A DNA stretch of 29,080 nt, taken from positions 1 through 29,080 of the IMG/VR virus record IMGVR_UViG_3300025789_000113; one strand, 5' to 3'. Source of the stretch: a virus. Shown here in pieces: positions 1-7,017 of the stretch. Made by a program: the position numbers and the translations under genes. The number at the start of each line of letters is the position of its first letter. Position 1 is the stretch's first letter. The notes under the pieces were generated by a model that was not told the origin of the DNA, made no database searches, and worked only from the letters and a program-made list of their open reading frames with translations.

Positions 1-1
1 G

Positions 2-2335
2 GACAATCAAAAGTCCAGCTTTGTTGACATGGTGATGGAGCGCAATACCGCCGCTACCATTACAACCAAGATTGGAAATCCTACCGAAAAGAAAATTTGG
101 AGTGACTTGATTGGCGTTGGATTTGATCGAATGCTCCGATCTTGGTCATCTTACAACTACAATGTTGAATTGGATGTTGAGGAAATGAGCCTGTACGGAA
201 AAGGTTTTGAGATTGCTGAAGACCGGGACGGGTGGCCTACAAAGAGTTTCCATAACTCCAATGTTCTTATTCCAGACAAGACATTTGCCGATCTTACCAA
301 CCTTGGCGAAATGTGCATCAAGCGTAGCTATACGCCGCTTGAGTTTTGGTTGAAGATTACGGGTGGAGAAGAAGATCCAGAGAAAGCACAGAAACACGCA
401 ACCGATATGGGTTGGAACTTTTGGGCTTGCGTGGATGCGCTCCGAATGTTCACCACAAACTACCGCAACACATATACCAACACCGAATGGTTAAGGGATG
501 TGGCAAGCGGTAACATGAACCTTTCCCGATTATATACGCTCCGCATTGAGTTGTATGAGCTTTACATTATGGAGTTCAACGGAAGCATTTCCAAGATGAT
601 GCTCCTCCAGAATTACGGTGGGCTTGTCCTTGGTTACAAAGAAAATGGACGCAAGGATCTTACGGAAGAAGAGTATCGTGACCAAACTGGATTCCTTTAT
701 TACAAAAAAGATTGGGTAGAAAAGGATGAAGATGGTTGGGAAGACATTATTGCTCCCATGACTGATTCAACTGGATCTGGAATCTGGCATGAGATTCAAG
801 GTCTTGCTGAAGCTATTTTTATCCAATGCCGAGCATACGACATCCATATGAACCGTTTCATGGATGCCGTTGATTGGAATACCCGTTTGATGTTCAAGGG
901 GGGTTCTGCTGAAGCAACCAAAAAGCTCAAGCAAATGGAATGGTCGCCAATGCTTATCTTGCCACAAGATGTTGATCCTGTTCAAGTTAATGTAAACATC
1001 CCATTCAATGAGGTTCTTTCTGGTATTCAATTCTACCAATCCGATCTCTATCGTGGAATTGGTGCTTACAACATTGGAATGGCAAATAAGGGTGGAAAGC
1101 AAAGGACAAAAGGAGAAGCACAACTTGATGCGGCTGAAAGTGCCAAACTTCAAGGCACACAGATTCGCCGCTTCAATGATAATCAAACCCGTTGGCTTAA
1201 ACTCCTGTACAAACGCATGAGCCGTACCACAAAAGGTGGATATGGTTATAAACTCAAACAGCGTTTTGTGGAGTTCATGGATGAAAATGGAGTTCCAAAA
1301 GAAGCATGGAAGTGGGAAAACATTGAGAATCTTGAGTCCAATATGCTTGCTGGTTCTGGTAGCCCGTCCTACAAGCTGATGGCGGCACAGCAGACTGTTT
1401 CTCTCACGGGCATGACCCCAATTAATGATGGTCAAGCCAATGCCATTGAAGATGCTATTGCCGCACTTAATGGTCGCCAGAATGTTACCCGTTATTTCCA
1501 GCACACCAAGGTTGATATTCCAGACGAGCAAGGAATCATCTCAATGGAAAACATTGGCATGACTGATCCTAAAGGAAACGCCGCAAACTTTAGGGTGTAT
1601 CCAGATCAGAACCATGTGGAACACTTTAAGGGTCACATCCAAGATGCCGCCGTATCAATGCAGGAGGCTCAAGCGGCCCTTCAAAGTGCCGGCGTTAATC
1701 CTCAAGCACCAACCAGGGGACAAGCCGCACAGGGAGTATCCGAGGAAGCTGTGGAGCTTATCAAGGACATCTACGCTTGCCTCATGCGCTTCAAGGGGCC
1801 ACATCTTGTTGCTCACCTTGGATTCATCCAAAAAGATCCTACCAAGAAGCAAATTGCTCAACAGTTTGGTCAGCAGATGCAACAGCTTCAGCGTGGAGTT
1901 GATGAGCTTGGTAGCCAGCTTGCACAGATTGAGAAAGCCAATCAGCAACAGCAGGGCCAGGGTGGAGATCAAGATCCTCACACGATCAAGTTGCAAGCAC
2001 TCGTCGCCAAAGAAGCAATCATTACCGATACATTGCAGAAAAAGGAAAACATCAAGCTGGCGGCAATGGCACAAAAAGCCCAACTCCATAATGTCAATGC
2101 AATGGAGAAGGCATCAACTGACCTCGCAACCAAGAGGGCAAAGGCCGCAAACGATATTCAGATTCACAGGGCAAAGGCTTCACACAATATGCAAGCCATG
2201 CAGGATCAACATGAACAGGAACTTGATCAGCAACAGCAGATGAACACTCAAGACATGGCGGCACAGCAAGCCGCCATTGCACAACAAGAACAAGTAACCA
2301 CGCAAAATCCCGGCATCGGGCAAGAAAATGGCTGA
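2..2335 (+). CDS. Portal protein, 5' end cut by window edge
   Basis: Likely portal: the dodecameric ring at one capsid vertex through which DNA is packaged and ejected. The frame is open to the first base of the window, so the ATG at 29 is probably internal and the real start lies upstream. About 777 codons are visible. The central part (roughly residues 330-400 from the ATG) has the Gly/Lys-rich stretch followed by a long helix with EAQLDAAESAKLQ, as in podovirus-type portals. The last 150 residues are Gln/Ala-rich and probably coiled coil, a usual portal tail. It is followed by a coiled-coil scaffold candidate and a capsid candidate, the standard head order, with the terminase expected just upstream. 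I see no specific signature that proves the family; size, fold-like composition and position carry the call. Confidence 0.8.
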   Translation, partial: DNQKSSFVDMVMERNTAATITTKIGNPTEKKIWSDLIGVGFDRMLRSWSSYNYNVELDVEEMSLYGKGFEIAEDRDGWPTKSFHNSNVLIPDKTFADLTNLGEMCIKRSYTPLEFWLKITGGEEDPEKAQKHATDMGWNFWACVDALRMFTTNYRNTYTNTEWLRDVASGNMNLSRLYTLRIELYELYIMEFNGSISKMMLLQNYGGLVLGYKENGRKDLTEEEYRDQTGFLYYKKDWVEKDEDGWEDIIAPMTDSTGSGIWHEIQGLAEAIFIQCRAYDIHMNRFMDAVDWNTRLMFKGGSAEATKKLKQMEWSPMLILPQDVDPVQVNVNIPFNEVLSGIQFYQSDLYRGIGAYNIGMANKGGKQRTKGEAQLDAAESAKLQGTQIRRFNDNQTRWLKLLYKRMSRTTKGGYGYKLKQRFVEFMDENGVPKEAWKWENIENLESNMLAGSGSPSYKLMAAQQTVSLTGMTPINDGQANAIEDAIAALNGRQNVTRYFQHTKVDIPDEQGIISMENIGMTDPKGNAANFRVYPDQNHVEHFKGHIQDAAVSMQEAQAALQSAGVNPQAPTRGQAAQGVSEEAVELIKDIYACLMRFKGPHLVAHLGFIQKDPTKKQIAQQFGQQMQQLQRGVDELGSQLAQIEKANQQQQGQGGDQDPHTIKLQALVAKEAIITDTLQKKENIKLAAMAQKAQLHNVNAMEKASTDLATKRAKAANDIQIHRAKASHNMQAMQDQHEQELDQQQQMNTQDMAAQQAAIAQQEQVTTQNPGIGQENG

Positions 2336-2612
2336 CATTAATGCAACAAACCTATCGGCATCTATTGTAAACGATAAAAGGTATTCGGATCTAAAGACGG
2401 CAATCTATGAGGAGTTGGTCAACAAAGACCACGCAACCGTAGTGGCTGTATTCAAGACACTCCAAGAGTGGGCAACGGAAGCAGAGGACAATAAATTTGA
2501 GAAGATTGAGAAACCTAAATCCGTTGTCTCAAGAGTAAGTACGCATGATTTGGATCTTGATCCCGATCTTGATGACTCACTTACTGAAGAAGAACTTTCT
2601 AGTCGCAAATAA
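2328..2612 (+). CDS. Small acidic hypothetical protein in head cluster
   Basis: A 94-residue protein I do not recognise. Its ATG overlaps the end of the portal gene by 8 bases, so translation is probably coupled to portal. The N-terminal 60 residues look helical. The C-terminus is strongly acidic (DLDLDPDLDDSLTEEE). Its place between portal and scaffold suggests a head-assembly helper, but no function can be read from the sequence. Confidence 0.75.
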   Translation: MADINATNLSASIVNDKRYSDLKTAIYEELVNKDHATVVAVFKTLQEWATEAEDNKFEKIEKPKSVVSRVSTHDLDLDPDLDDSLTEEELSSRK

Positions 2613-2636
2613 CAACCACAAACAACCACAAAAAAT

Positions 2637-3959
2637 ATGTCTGAAGCTGTAGCTGAACCCGCATTGAATCCTAATCTTACCGCCGCATCTGCCGCTGATA
2701 AAGCCGCAAGAGATGCCGCCGTAAAGCAAGCGGATAACTTTTTTAAAGGAAAGATGAGTGAAGCCCCCAAGGGTAATCCTTCCGATCTTTTCAAAAAGAT
2801 GGCAGAGAAGTTGAATCAAGATTCGTCTGCATTCCAAGAAAAAGTTGATGAGGAAAAGCAATCCAGACTTGAAGCGGAAGAAAACCGCCCGGAACCAGAA
2901 ATCAAATCCTCACTTGTTGATGATGAGAAAAAGCCGGGATATATCAAGTCCCTTAAACAGACCAATGAACAGCTTGCCAAGGAAGCCGCTGAACTCAAAT
3001 CAAAGGTTGCAGAATATGAGAAATCGAAAGCTGAAATCGAGGAGCTTCGGGCAAAGATTGATGACTCCGAAACCAAGAAACAAATGGAGAAACTCCAAAA
3101 AGAATTGGAGTTGGCAGTCAAGGAAAAGCAGGAGCGTGAAGAAGCCCTCACAAACGATCTTGAGCAACTTCGCAAGGCAAATGCATTCCTTAATCTCCCT
3201 GCTGATCCTGTCTTTAAGGAAAGCTATGATGCGCCAATCCTAAACGGCTACAACCAGGTCAAGATGATCATTGGTGATGATCAGACCAGTATTACCGAAT
3301 TTGAGAAAGCCGTTGCCGCATACGAAACATCACTCCGCACTCAAGATCCAAATGAACGAGTCAGACAGCGTGAGATTTCCAAACAGACTCTTAACTCCAT
3401 CTACGAGAATCTGTCTCCTATGGAACAGGCTAAATTCAATAGCACAGCTTACGATGTACTTGGCAAAGTCGAGGCTCGTATCAATGCTCTCCAAAATTGG
3501 GAAGTAACCAAGGCACAGGCTGATGAGGAGAAGGCTCGTCGTGCATCCATGAGCAAGAATCAGATCCAGAAGCGTTGGCAGGATGCATTCATCCAAGCCA
3601 AACAATCGCTTGAAGATTCCGTAAAATACCCGGAAGAGATCGCCAAGATCATTGCATCACAAAGCATTGATGATGACACAACGGAAGATGAGATGATTGC
3701 TGAAGCCGCATTGCGTGAGAATAGCAATTATGCGCCAGAACAAATTACCAGGGTGCTTCAACAGGGTGCTAAATTTAAGAAAGCCAAGGCATATAGTTTT
3801 GCTCTTGAAAAAGAAAATGCAGAACTAAAGGAAACGATTAAGAAAATGCGTGGCTCGTCTACTTCGGAGGGAAGCGTTGGGTCATCAGCTTCTGGCAAAT
3901 CAAGCCAATCAGAGGATCTAACTCCTGCTGGTCTTTTTGCTAAATTTAGAAATAGATAA
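2637..3959 (+). CDS. Putative capsid scaffolding protein
   Basis: A 440-residue, highly charged protein. The N-terminus is Ala-rich (residues 1-30). Residues about 105-190 form a long Glu/Lys/Leu coiled coil, further helices follow, and residues 390-430 are a Ser/Gly-rich linker before a short basic end (LFAKFRNR). Scaffolding proteins of tailed phages are helical, charged and placed directly before the major capsid gene, with a basic C-terminal helix that often binds the shell; all of this fits. I see no serine-protease motif, so a protease-scaffold fusion is not supported. The leader is AC-rich (repeated AACAACCACA) and lacks a Shine-Dalgarno site. Family not recognised by sequence. Confidence 0.7.
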   Translation: MSEAVAEPALNPNLTAASAADKAARDAAVKQADNFFKGKMSEAPKGNPSDLFKKMAEKLNQDSSAFQEKVDEEKQSRLEAEENRPEPEIKSSLVDDEKKPGYIKSLKQTNEQLAKEAAELKSKVAEYEKSKAEIEELRAKIDDSETKKQMEKLQKELELAVKEKQEREEALTNDLEQLRKANAFLNLPADPVFKESYDAPILNGYNQVKMIIGDDQTSITEFEKAVAAYETSLRTQDPNERVRQREISKQTLNSIYENLSPMEQAKFNSTAYDVLGKVEARINALQNWEVTKAQADEEKARRASMSKNQIQKRWQDAFIQAKQSLEDSVKYPEEIAKIIASQSIDDDTTEDEMIAEAALRENSNYAPEQITRVLQQGAKFKKAKAYSFALEKENAELKETIKKMRGSSTSEGSVGSSASGKSSQSEDLTPAGLFAKFRNR

Positions 3960-3973
3960 AAAAAGATATTGAC

Positions 3974-4000
3974 GAACGATTAGAAAACTAATAATCGTTC
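3974..4000 (+). terminator. Hairpin after scaffold gene, possible terminator
   Basis: A perfect 9-bp inverted repeat, GAACGATTA and TAATCGTTC, with a 9-base loop, begins 15 bases after the scaffold stop. It is AT-rich and not followed by a proper T-run (next bases AAATGACATTTT), so it may be a weak terminator, an RNA processing site or an operator rather than a strong intrinsic terminator. Confidence 0.35.
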
Positions 4001-4063
4001 AAATGACATTTTAACTGGAATGGTCGGTTTTAATTACCCGCCTGTTCTTGGTGGAAGCAACGA

Positions 4064-4155
4064 GTCTGATAGCGTCAGACATAAATAAACAGCGGGTTGC
4101 CAAGCTAAAGAATAGTAGGGTGGTTAAAAAAGACCCGCGATGGTTGCCAGATCGC
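4064..4155 (+). promoter_or_regulatory. Possible structured RNA leader of capsid gene
   Basis: Several pairings can be drawn. GTCTGA/TCAGAC (4064-4069 with 4075-4080) is a compact hairpin. GCGGGT (4092-4097) pairs with ACCCGC (4133-4138). GCGAT (4137-4141) pairs with ATCGC (4151-4155) and overlaps the previous stem by two bases, so the two are mutually exclusive. GGGTT (4094-4098) could instead pair with AACCC (4157-4161). Alternative pairings can mean a switch, but no known riboswitch class is recognised and short stems arise by chance. Confidence 0.3.
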
Positions 4156-4233
4156 AAACCCACAAACACTAATCATGTTTCAAGGGGGAGCGATCCTTTT
4201 TGGAACACAAACTAACCAAAACAACCTAAAATT

Positions 4234-5646
4234 ATGGCGGCTCAAAACGGCGTTACTTTTAGTTCGTGCCAAGATGTGGACACTCTGTTCCGCGAGGCTC
4301 GTACTTACTACAATCCCTTCTTCATCAAGAAGATGGCGATTAACTCAATTTACTATGGTCGTCTCGAAACCGAGACTTGGCCTCTGAATACTCTCCCGAC
4401 ACAGAAAGCATTCCGCTTCGGTCGTGGATGGTACAATCCCGATCAACCATGGGAGCAAGTTCAAAGCGGTCGTTGCATCCAGAATGCAGACGATGTTCAG
4501 TTTGAGACGATTGCTCACCCCGGAACTGAATCATATAGCTTCAGCCTCTTCACCAAGGCAATGCGCACCGATTGGTATCAGCTTACTGATTTCATGTATC
4601 GTCTCTTCCCTCAAGAGGAAATGGATCACATCATGGCTACCAATGTCAACATCACCAAAAATGTCCATGAGGAGTTCGCCCGTTCCAACTGGATCGGTGG
4701 TGCTGGTCACAAGTGGGTTCCTATCTCCAACGGTCAGAGCCTTGTCTCTTGCGTTGCTGAAGATGATCAGATGTTCATCGTTCAACCTTTCGAGGGAACG
4801 AACGAGGGTTCCTTCAACATGGGCTATGTCTATGTGAAGCTCCCTGCCAGCCAGCTTGGTAACATTGGCCTTCTCTCGCTTGATACGCTTGATGACATCC
4901 TCATCAACCTTCAGCGTGAGGATGATGCTTATCGTCTGGATGTTTCTGAAGCCGCCGGTCGCCCTCTTCTTGAGGTGATCGTTCCAGATGCCCGTGTCCT
5001 TCGTCAGCTTTGGCAGTATGCCAAGCAGAGTGGTGGATGGTGGGAGAGTGTTAGCGATTTCGATGACAAGCAACTTCAGTACTCCCTGGGTATTGATCGC
5101 GTGATCGGAAACTACGCTTTCTGCAACGACATCAACGGTGTTCGCCTTGCGGTGGATTGGGTGTACAATGCATCCCTTCCTACCTTCAATGTGAATGATC
5201 CGACCACATGGCCCCGTCTGGTGCGTGTGCTTCCATACTACCCGGTTACGACCGAGCTTGGTTGCAAATATGTCCAAAACCCCGCTTACAACAATGCGGA
5301 CTTCGGAATCACCAACCCTTGGGTTAACAAGGCAATGATCAAGTGGATCAGCCCGTCCCAGAGCGGAATCGGTGAAGCCCAGGGCATGACCCAAAACTAT
5401 GCCGGTGATTGGGAGTGGAAGAACCCGGATTGGGAGTGCAACATCAAGCGTGACCAAGGTTTCTTCTGGAACCAGTTCCGTATGGGTATGCAGTTCCAAG
5501 ATCCTACACTGATGCATTCAATCCTTCACAGGTTGAACACCAGCAGGCTCATCATCCCTGCTCCTTGCACCCTGTCTCCGAGCTACGCCCCGCAATACAC
5601 CCCGGATTGCTACGCTTGCTCCAGCACGGTTAGCCAGCCCATCTAA
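4234..5646 (+). CDS. Major capsid protein (probable)
   Basis: A 470-residue protein following the scaffold candidate, in the place and size range of an HK97-fold major capsid protein. It is rich in Trp, Tyr and Phe with an even, soluble composition. Its DNA is more GC-rich and uses C-ending codons (AAC, TTC, ATC, CGT) more than its neighbours, as expected for the most highly expressed virion gene. The C-terminus carries several Cys and Pro (last 30 residues). The start is the ATG after an A/C-rich leader; no Shine-Dalgarno site is present. The call rests on position, length and codon use; I do not recognise a family motif. Confidence 0.75.
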   Translation: MAAQNGVTFSSCQDVDTLFREARTYYNPFFIKKMAINSIYYGRLETETWPLNTLPTQKAFRFGRGWYNPDQPWEQVQSGRCIQNADDVQFETIAHPGTESYSFSLFTKAMRTDWYQLTDFMYRLFPQEEMDHIMATNVNITKNVHEEFARSNWIGGAGHKWVPISNGQSLVSCVAEDDQMFIVQPFEGTNEGSFNMGYVYVKLPASQLGNIGLLSLDTLDDILINLQREDDAYRLDVSEAAGRPLLEVIVPDARVLRQLWQYAKQSGGWWESVSDFDDKQLQYSLGIDRVIGNYAFCNDINGVRLAVDWVYNASLPTFNVNDPTTWPRLVRVLPYYPVTTELGCKYVQNPAYNNADFGITNPWVNKAMIKWISPSQSGIGEAQGMTQNYAGDWEWKNPDWECNIKRDQGFFWNQFRMGMQFQDPTLMHSILHRLNTSRLIIPAPCTLSPSYAPQYTPDCYACSSTVSQPI

Positions 5647-5665
5647 TCAAATACGGTAACATCCT

Positions 5666-5998
5666 ATGTCACTCAATAACGCTAATTACGCTCCGTCGAG
5701 TGTCCTCAACGCCCCGGCCCTGCTTTACGCAGGGTACGGGCAACCGTTGACTCCGTACTTTGTTTCAGTCACAACTGGCAATAGTTTCACCATTCCTACA
5801 AGTGCGCTTTCATGGTCGGTTACGGCTAATGGAACGGGATCTTGCACGGTCAATGGAGTTTCTCTTGTTGGTTCTGCTAGTCTGTCTGGAAATGGCCCTC
5901 TCGCAAACCCGATTGTTGTATCGGATGTGGGATCGGACAATGTCTATGTCAGCTATACTCTGAACAATGTCATTTACAACACTCCTAGCTACTACTAA
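5666..5998 (+). CDS. Small beta-rich protein, possible head decoration
   Basis: A 110-residue protein rich in Ser, Thr, Val, Asn and Gly, with alternating hydrophobic residues typical of a beta-sandwich and no membrane segment. It starts 19 bases after the capsid stop. Small beta proteins right after the capsid gene are often decoration or cement proteins, but this is inference from position. Not recognised by sequence. Confidence 0.7.
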   Translation: MSLNNANYAPSSVLNAPALLYAGYGQPLTPYFVSVTTGNSFTIPTSALSWSVTANGTGSCTVNGVSLVGSASLSGNGPLANPIVVSDVGSDNVYVSYTLNNVIYNTPSYY

Positions 5999-6018
5999 AA
6001 CTTAACAAACTAAAAAAT

Positions 6019-6711
6019 ATGTCCGTCCCTAAACCCACTCCTAATAATCTCACCTTTGTTCGTTTCGGCCCTCTTTCGGTCGACTTCACAAAGACCGGGA
6101 CTTATGACCTTGGAAACATTAACTACGATGAGAATACTTTTATTCCCACCGCTTCGTTCATTGTTTACACCAATGCCCTTGGAACCAATGGCACTCAAGC
6201 CGCTGTTGCCATTGACAATGGAACCACCAACGAAAACATTGCTACGGGAACGCTGATTGCCGCACCTGTTGCTACTAGCCCAAATGCTAGTGGAAACTTG
6301 TCGCAACAGCTTCTTACTGCACAAGCCGCAAGTGGAAACGGTTATGTCCTTGGACAAGTTCCTGTTTCCACGACGATTCCTAGTAATGGAGCCGCCGCCA
6401 CACAGTATCTGCGAGTCAATGTTACCACCGCCGCTATTCCTGCGCTGGCTACCACGAATCGTGTTACTGCCAACAACATCAGCACCCTCACGGTGTCTAG
6501 TGTTCCTGCTTGGCTGGTTCCGGGTGTTCAAGTCAAGGTTCTTACGGTTGGCAATGCCGCTTATAACGGTCTTGTTACTGTTATTTCCACGACTGCTACA
6601 ACCTTCTCGTACTACAATCCATCCCTCACGACCGAGGCTTCCACGGCTGATACCGCTGGACGCATTGGTGCGCTGACGGGTGATGTGTATGTTGTCGGTC
6701 TTCTTCAGTAA
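6019..6711 (+). CDS. Beta-rich structural protein, unrecognised
   Basis: A 230-residue protein very rich in Thr, Ala, Val and Asn, with an N-terminal part (to about residue 130) and a C-terminal part that look like separate beta domains. No signal peptide or membrane helix is seen. Its leader is A-rich (AACAAACTAAAAAAT before the ATG) without a Shine-Dalgarno site. It sits between the capsid gene and a strong hairpin, so it is likely the last gene of the head transcript. Head decoration or another capsid-associated role is possible. Confidence 0.7.
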   Translation: MSVPKPTPNNLTFVRFGPLSVDFTKTGTYDLGNINYDENTFIPTASFIVYTNALGTNGTQAAVAIDNGTTNENIATGTLIAAPVATSPNASGNLSQQLLTAQAASGNGYVLGQVPVSTTIPSNGAAATQYLRVNVTTAAIPALATTNRVTANNISTLTVSSVPAWLVPGVQVKVLTVGNAAYNGLVTVISTTATTFSYYNPSLTTEASTADTAGRIGALTGDVYVVGLLQ

Positions 6712-6724
6712 AAACTGATTGATA

Positions 6725-6750
6725 TAGCGGGGGTGTAAAAGCCCCCGCTA
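6725..6750 (+). terminator. Perfect GC-rich hairpin after head genes
   Basis: TAGCGGGGG (6725-6733) and CCCCCGCTA (6742-6750) form a perfect 9-bp stem with an 8-base loop, 13 bases after a stop codon. It is the strongest simple hairpin I noticed. No T-run follows, so it may be a terminator of a type not needing U residues, an mRNA 3' stabiliser or a processing site. Confidence 0.6.
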
Positions 6751-6769
6751 CATCCAACTATAATCTGTC

Positions 6770-7009
6770 ATGTCTTATACTCCTCTTGCATTCGCCCCAT
6801 TTGTTGATACCACAAGTAGTGAACAAAATTGGCAGATTTTTAATGCTATCTCTGGAACCAATCCAGCCTGGACAAGCATTACCCTTTCTAATTATTCGGG
6901 AACCAATCCCGGCACGGTTCAGTATTTTGATGCCAGCGGTAGTGTCGTGTTGACATTGACCCTTACTTACGATGGTAGCGGCAATCTGACTTCGGTTGTC
7001 CGTAGCTAG
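6770..7009 (+). CDS. Small beta-rich protein, unrecognised
   Basis: A 79-residue protein rich in Thr, Ser, Asn and Gly. The C-terminal half reads as beta strands (VVLTLTLTYDGSGNLTSVV). It is the first gene after the 6725-6750 hairpin and ends 8 bases before the adhesin gene. It may be a minor virion protein or a partner of the adhesin; there is no recognisable domain. Confidence 0.65.
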   Translation: MSYTPLAFAPFVDTTSSEQNWQIFNAISGTNPAWTSITLSNYSGTNPGTVQYFDASGSVVLTLTLTYDGSGNLTSVVRS

Positions 7010-7017
7010 GACAACTT

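Larger units (their letters stand above)
3960..4233 (+). other. Longest non-coding gap, before the capsid gene
   Basis: These 274 bases hold no convincing gene in a phage where most junctions are under 50 bases. The stretch contains three inverted repeats (3974-4000, 4064-4080, 4137-4155), a longer-range pairing (4092-4097 with 4133-4138) and an 8-base direct repeat (GGTTGCCA at 4095 and 4142). The final 30 bases before the ATG are A/C-rich with no Shine-Dalgarno site. A TTGACG at 3969-3974 could be a -35 box, but no good -10 lies at 16-18 bases. The likely role is control of capsid expression (promoter, terminator or structured leader). Confidence 0.6.

Noticed and set aside
767-1531. Long minus-strand frame opposite the portal gene
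   Set aside because: Codon pattern follows the + strand portal; the antisense protein has no recognisable features. The same holds for the minus frame at 4531-5517 opposite the capsid gene.
4091-4165. tRNA-like stretch with paired ends
   Set aside because: No T-loop GGTTCRA sequence, no 7-bp acceptor stem and no anticodon arm could be placed.
4178-4201. Possible terminator AAGGGGG...TCCTTTTT before the capsid gene
   Set aside because: The stem is only about 4 bp plus a wobble, too weak to call although a T-run follows.
4175-4387. Short frame overlapping the capsid start
   Set aside because: It runs in another frame into the capsid gene, has no supporting context and reads like out-of-frame translation.
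6759-6764. TATAAT just before the ATG at 6770
   Set aside because: No -35 box at a suitable distance, and transcription would begin at or inside the start codon. A chance match in AT-rich DNA is more likely.
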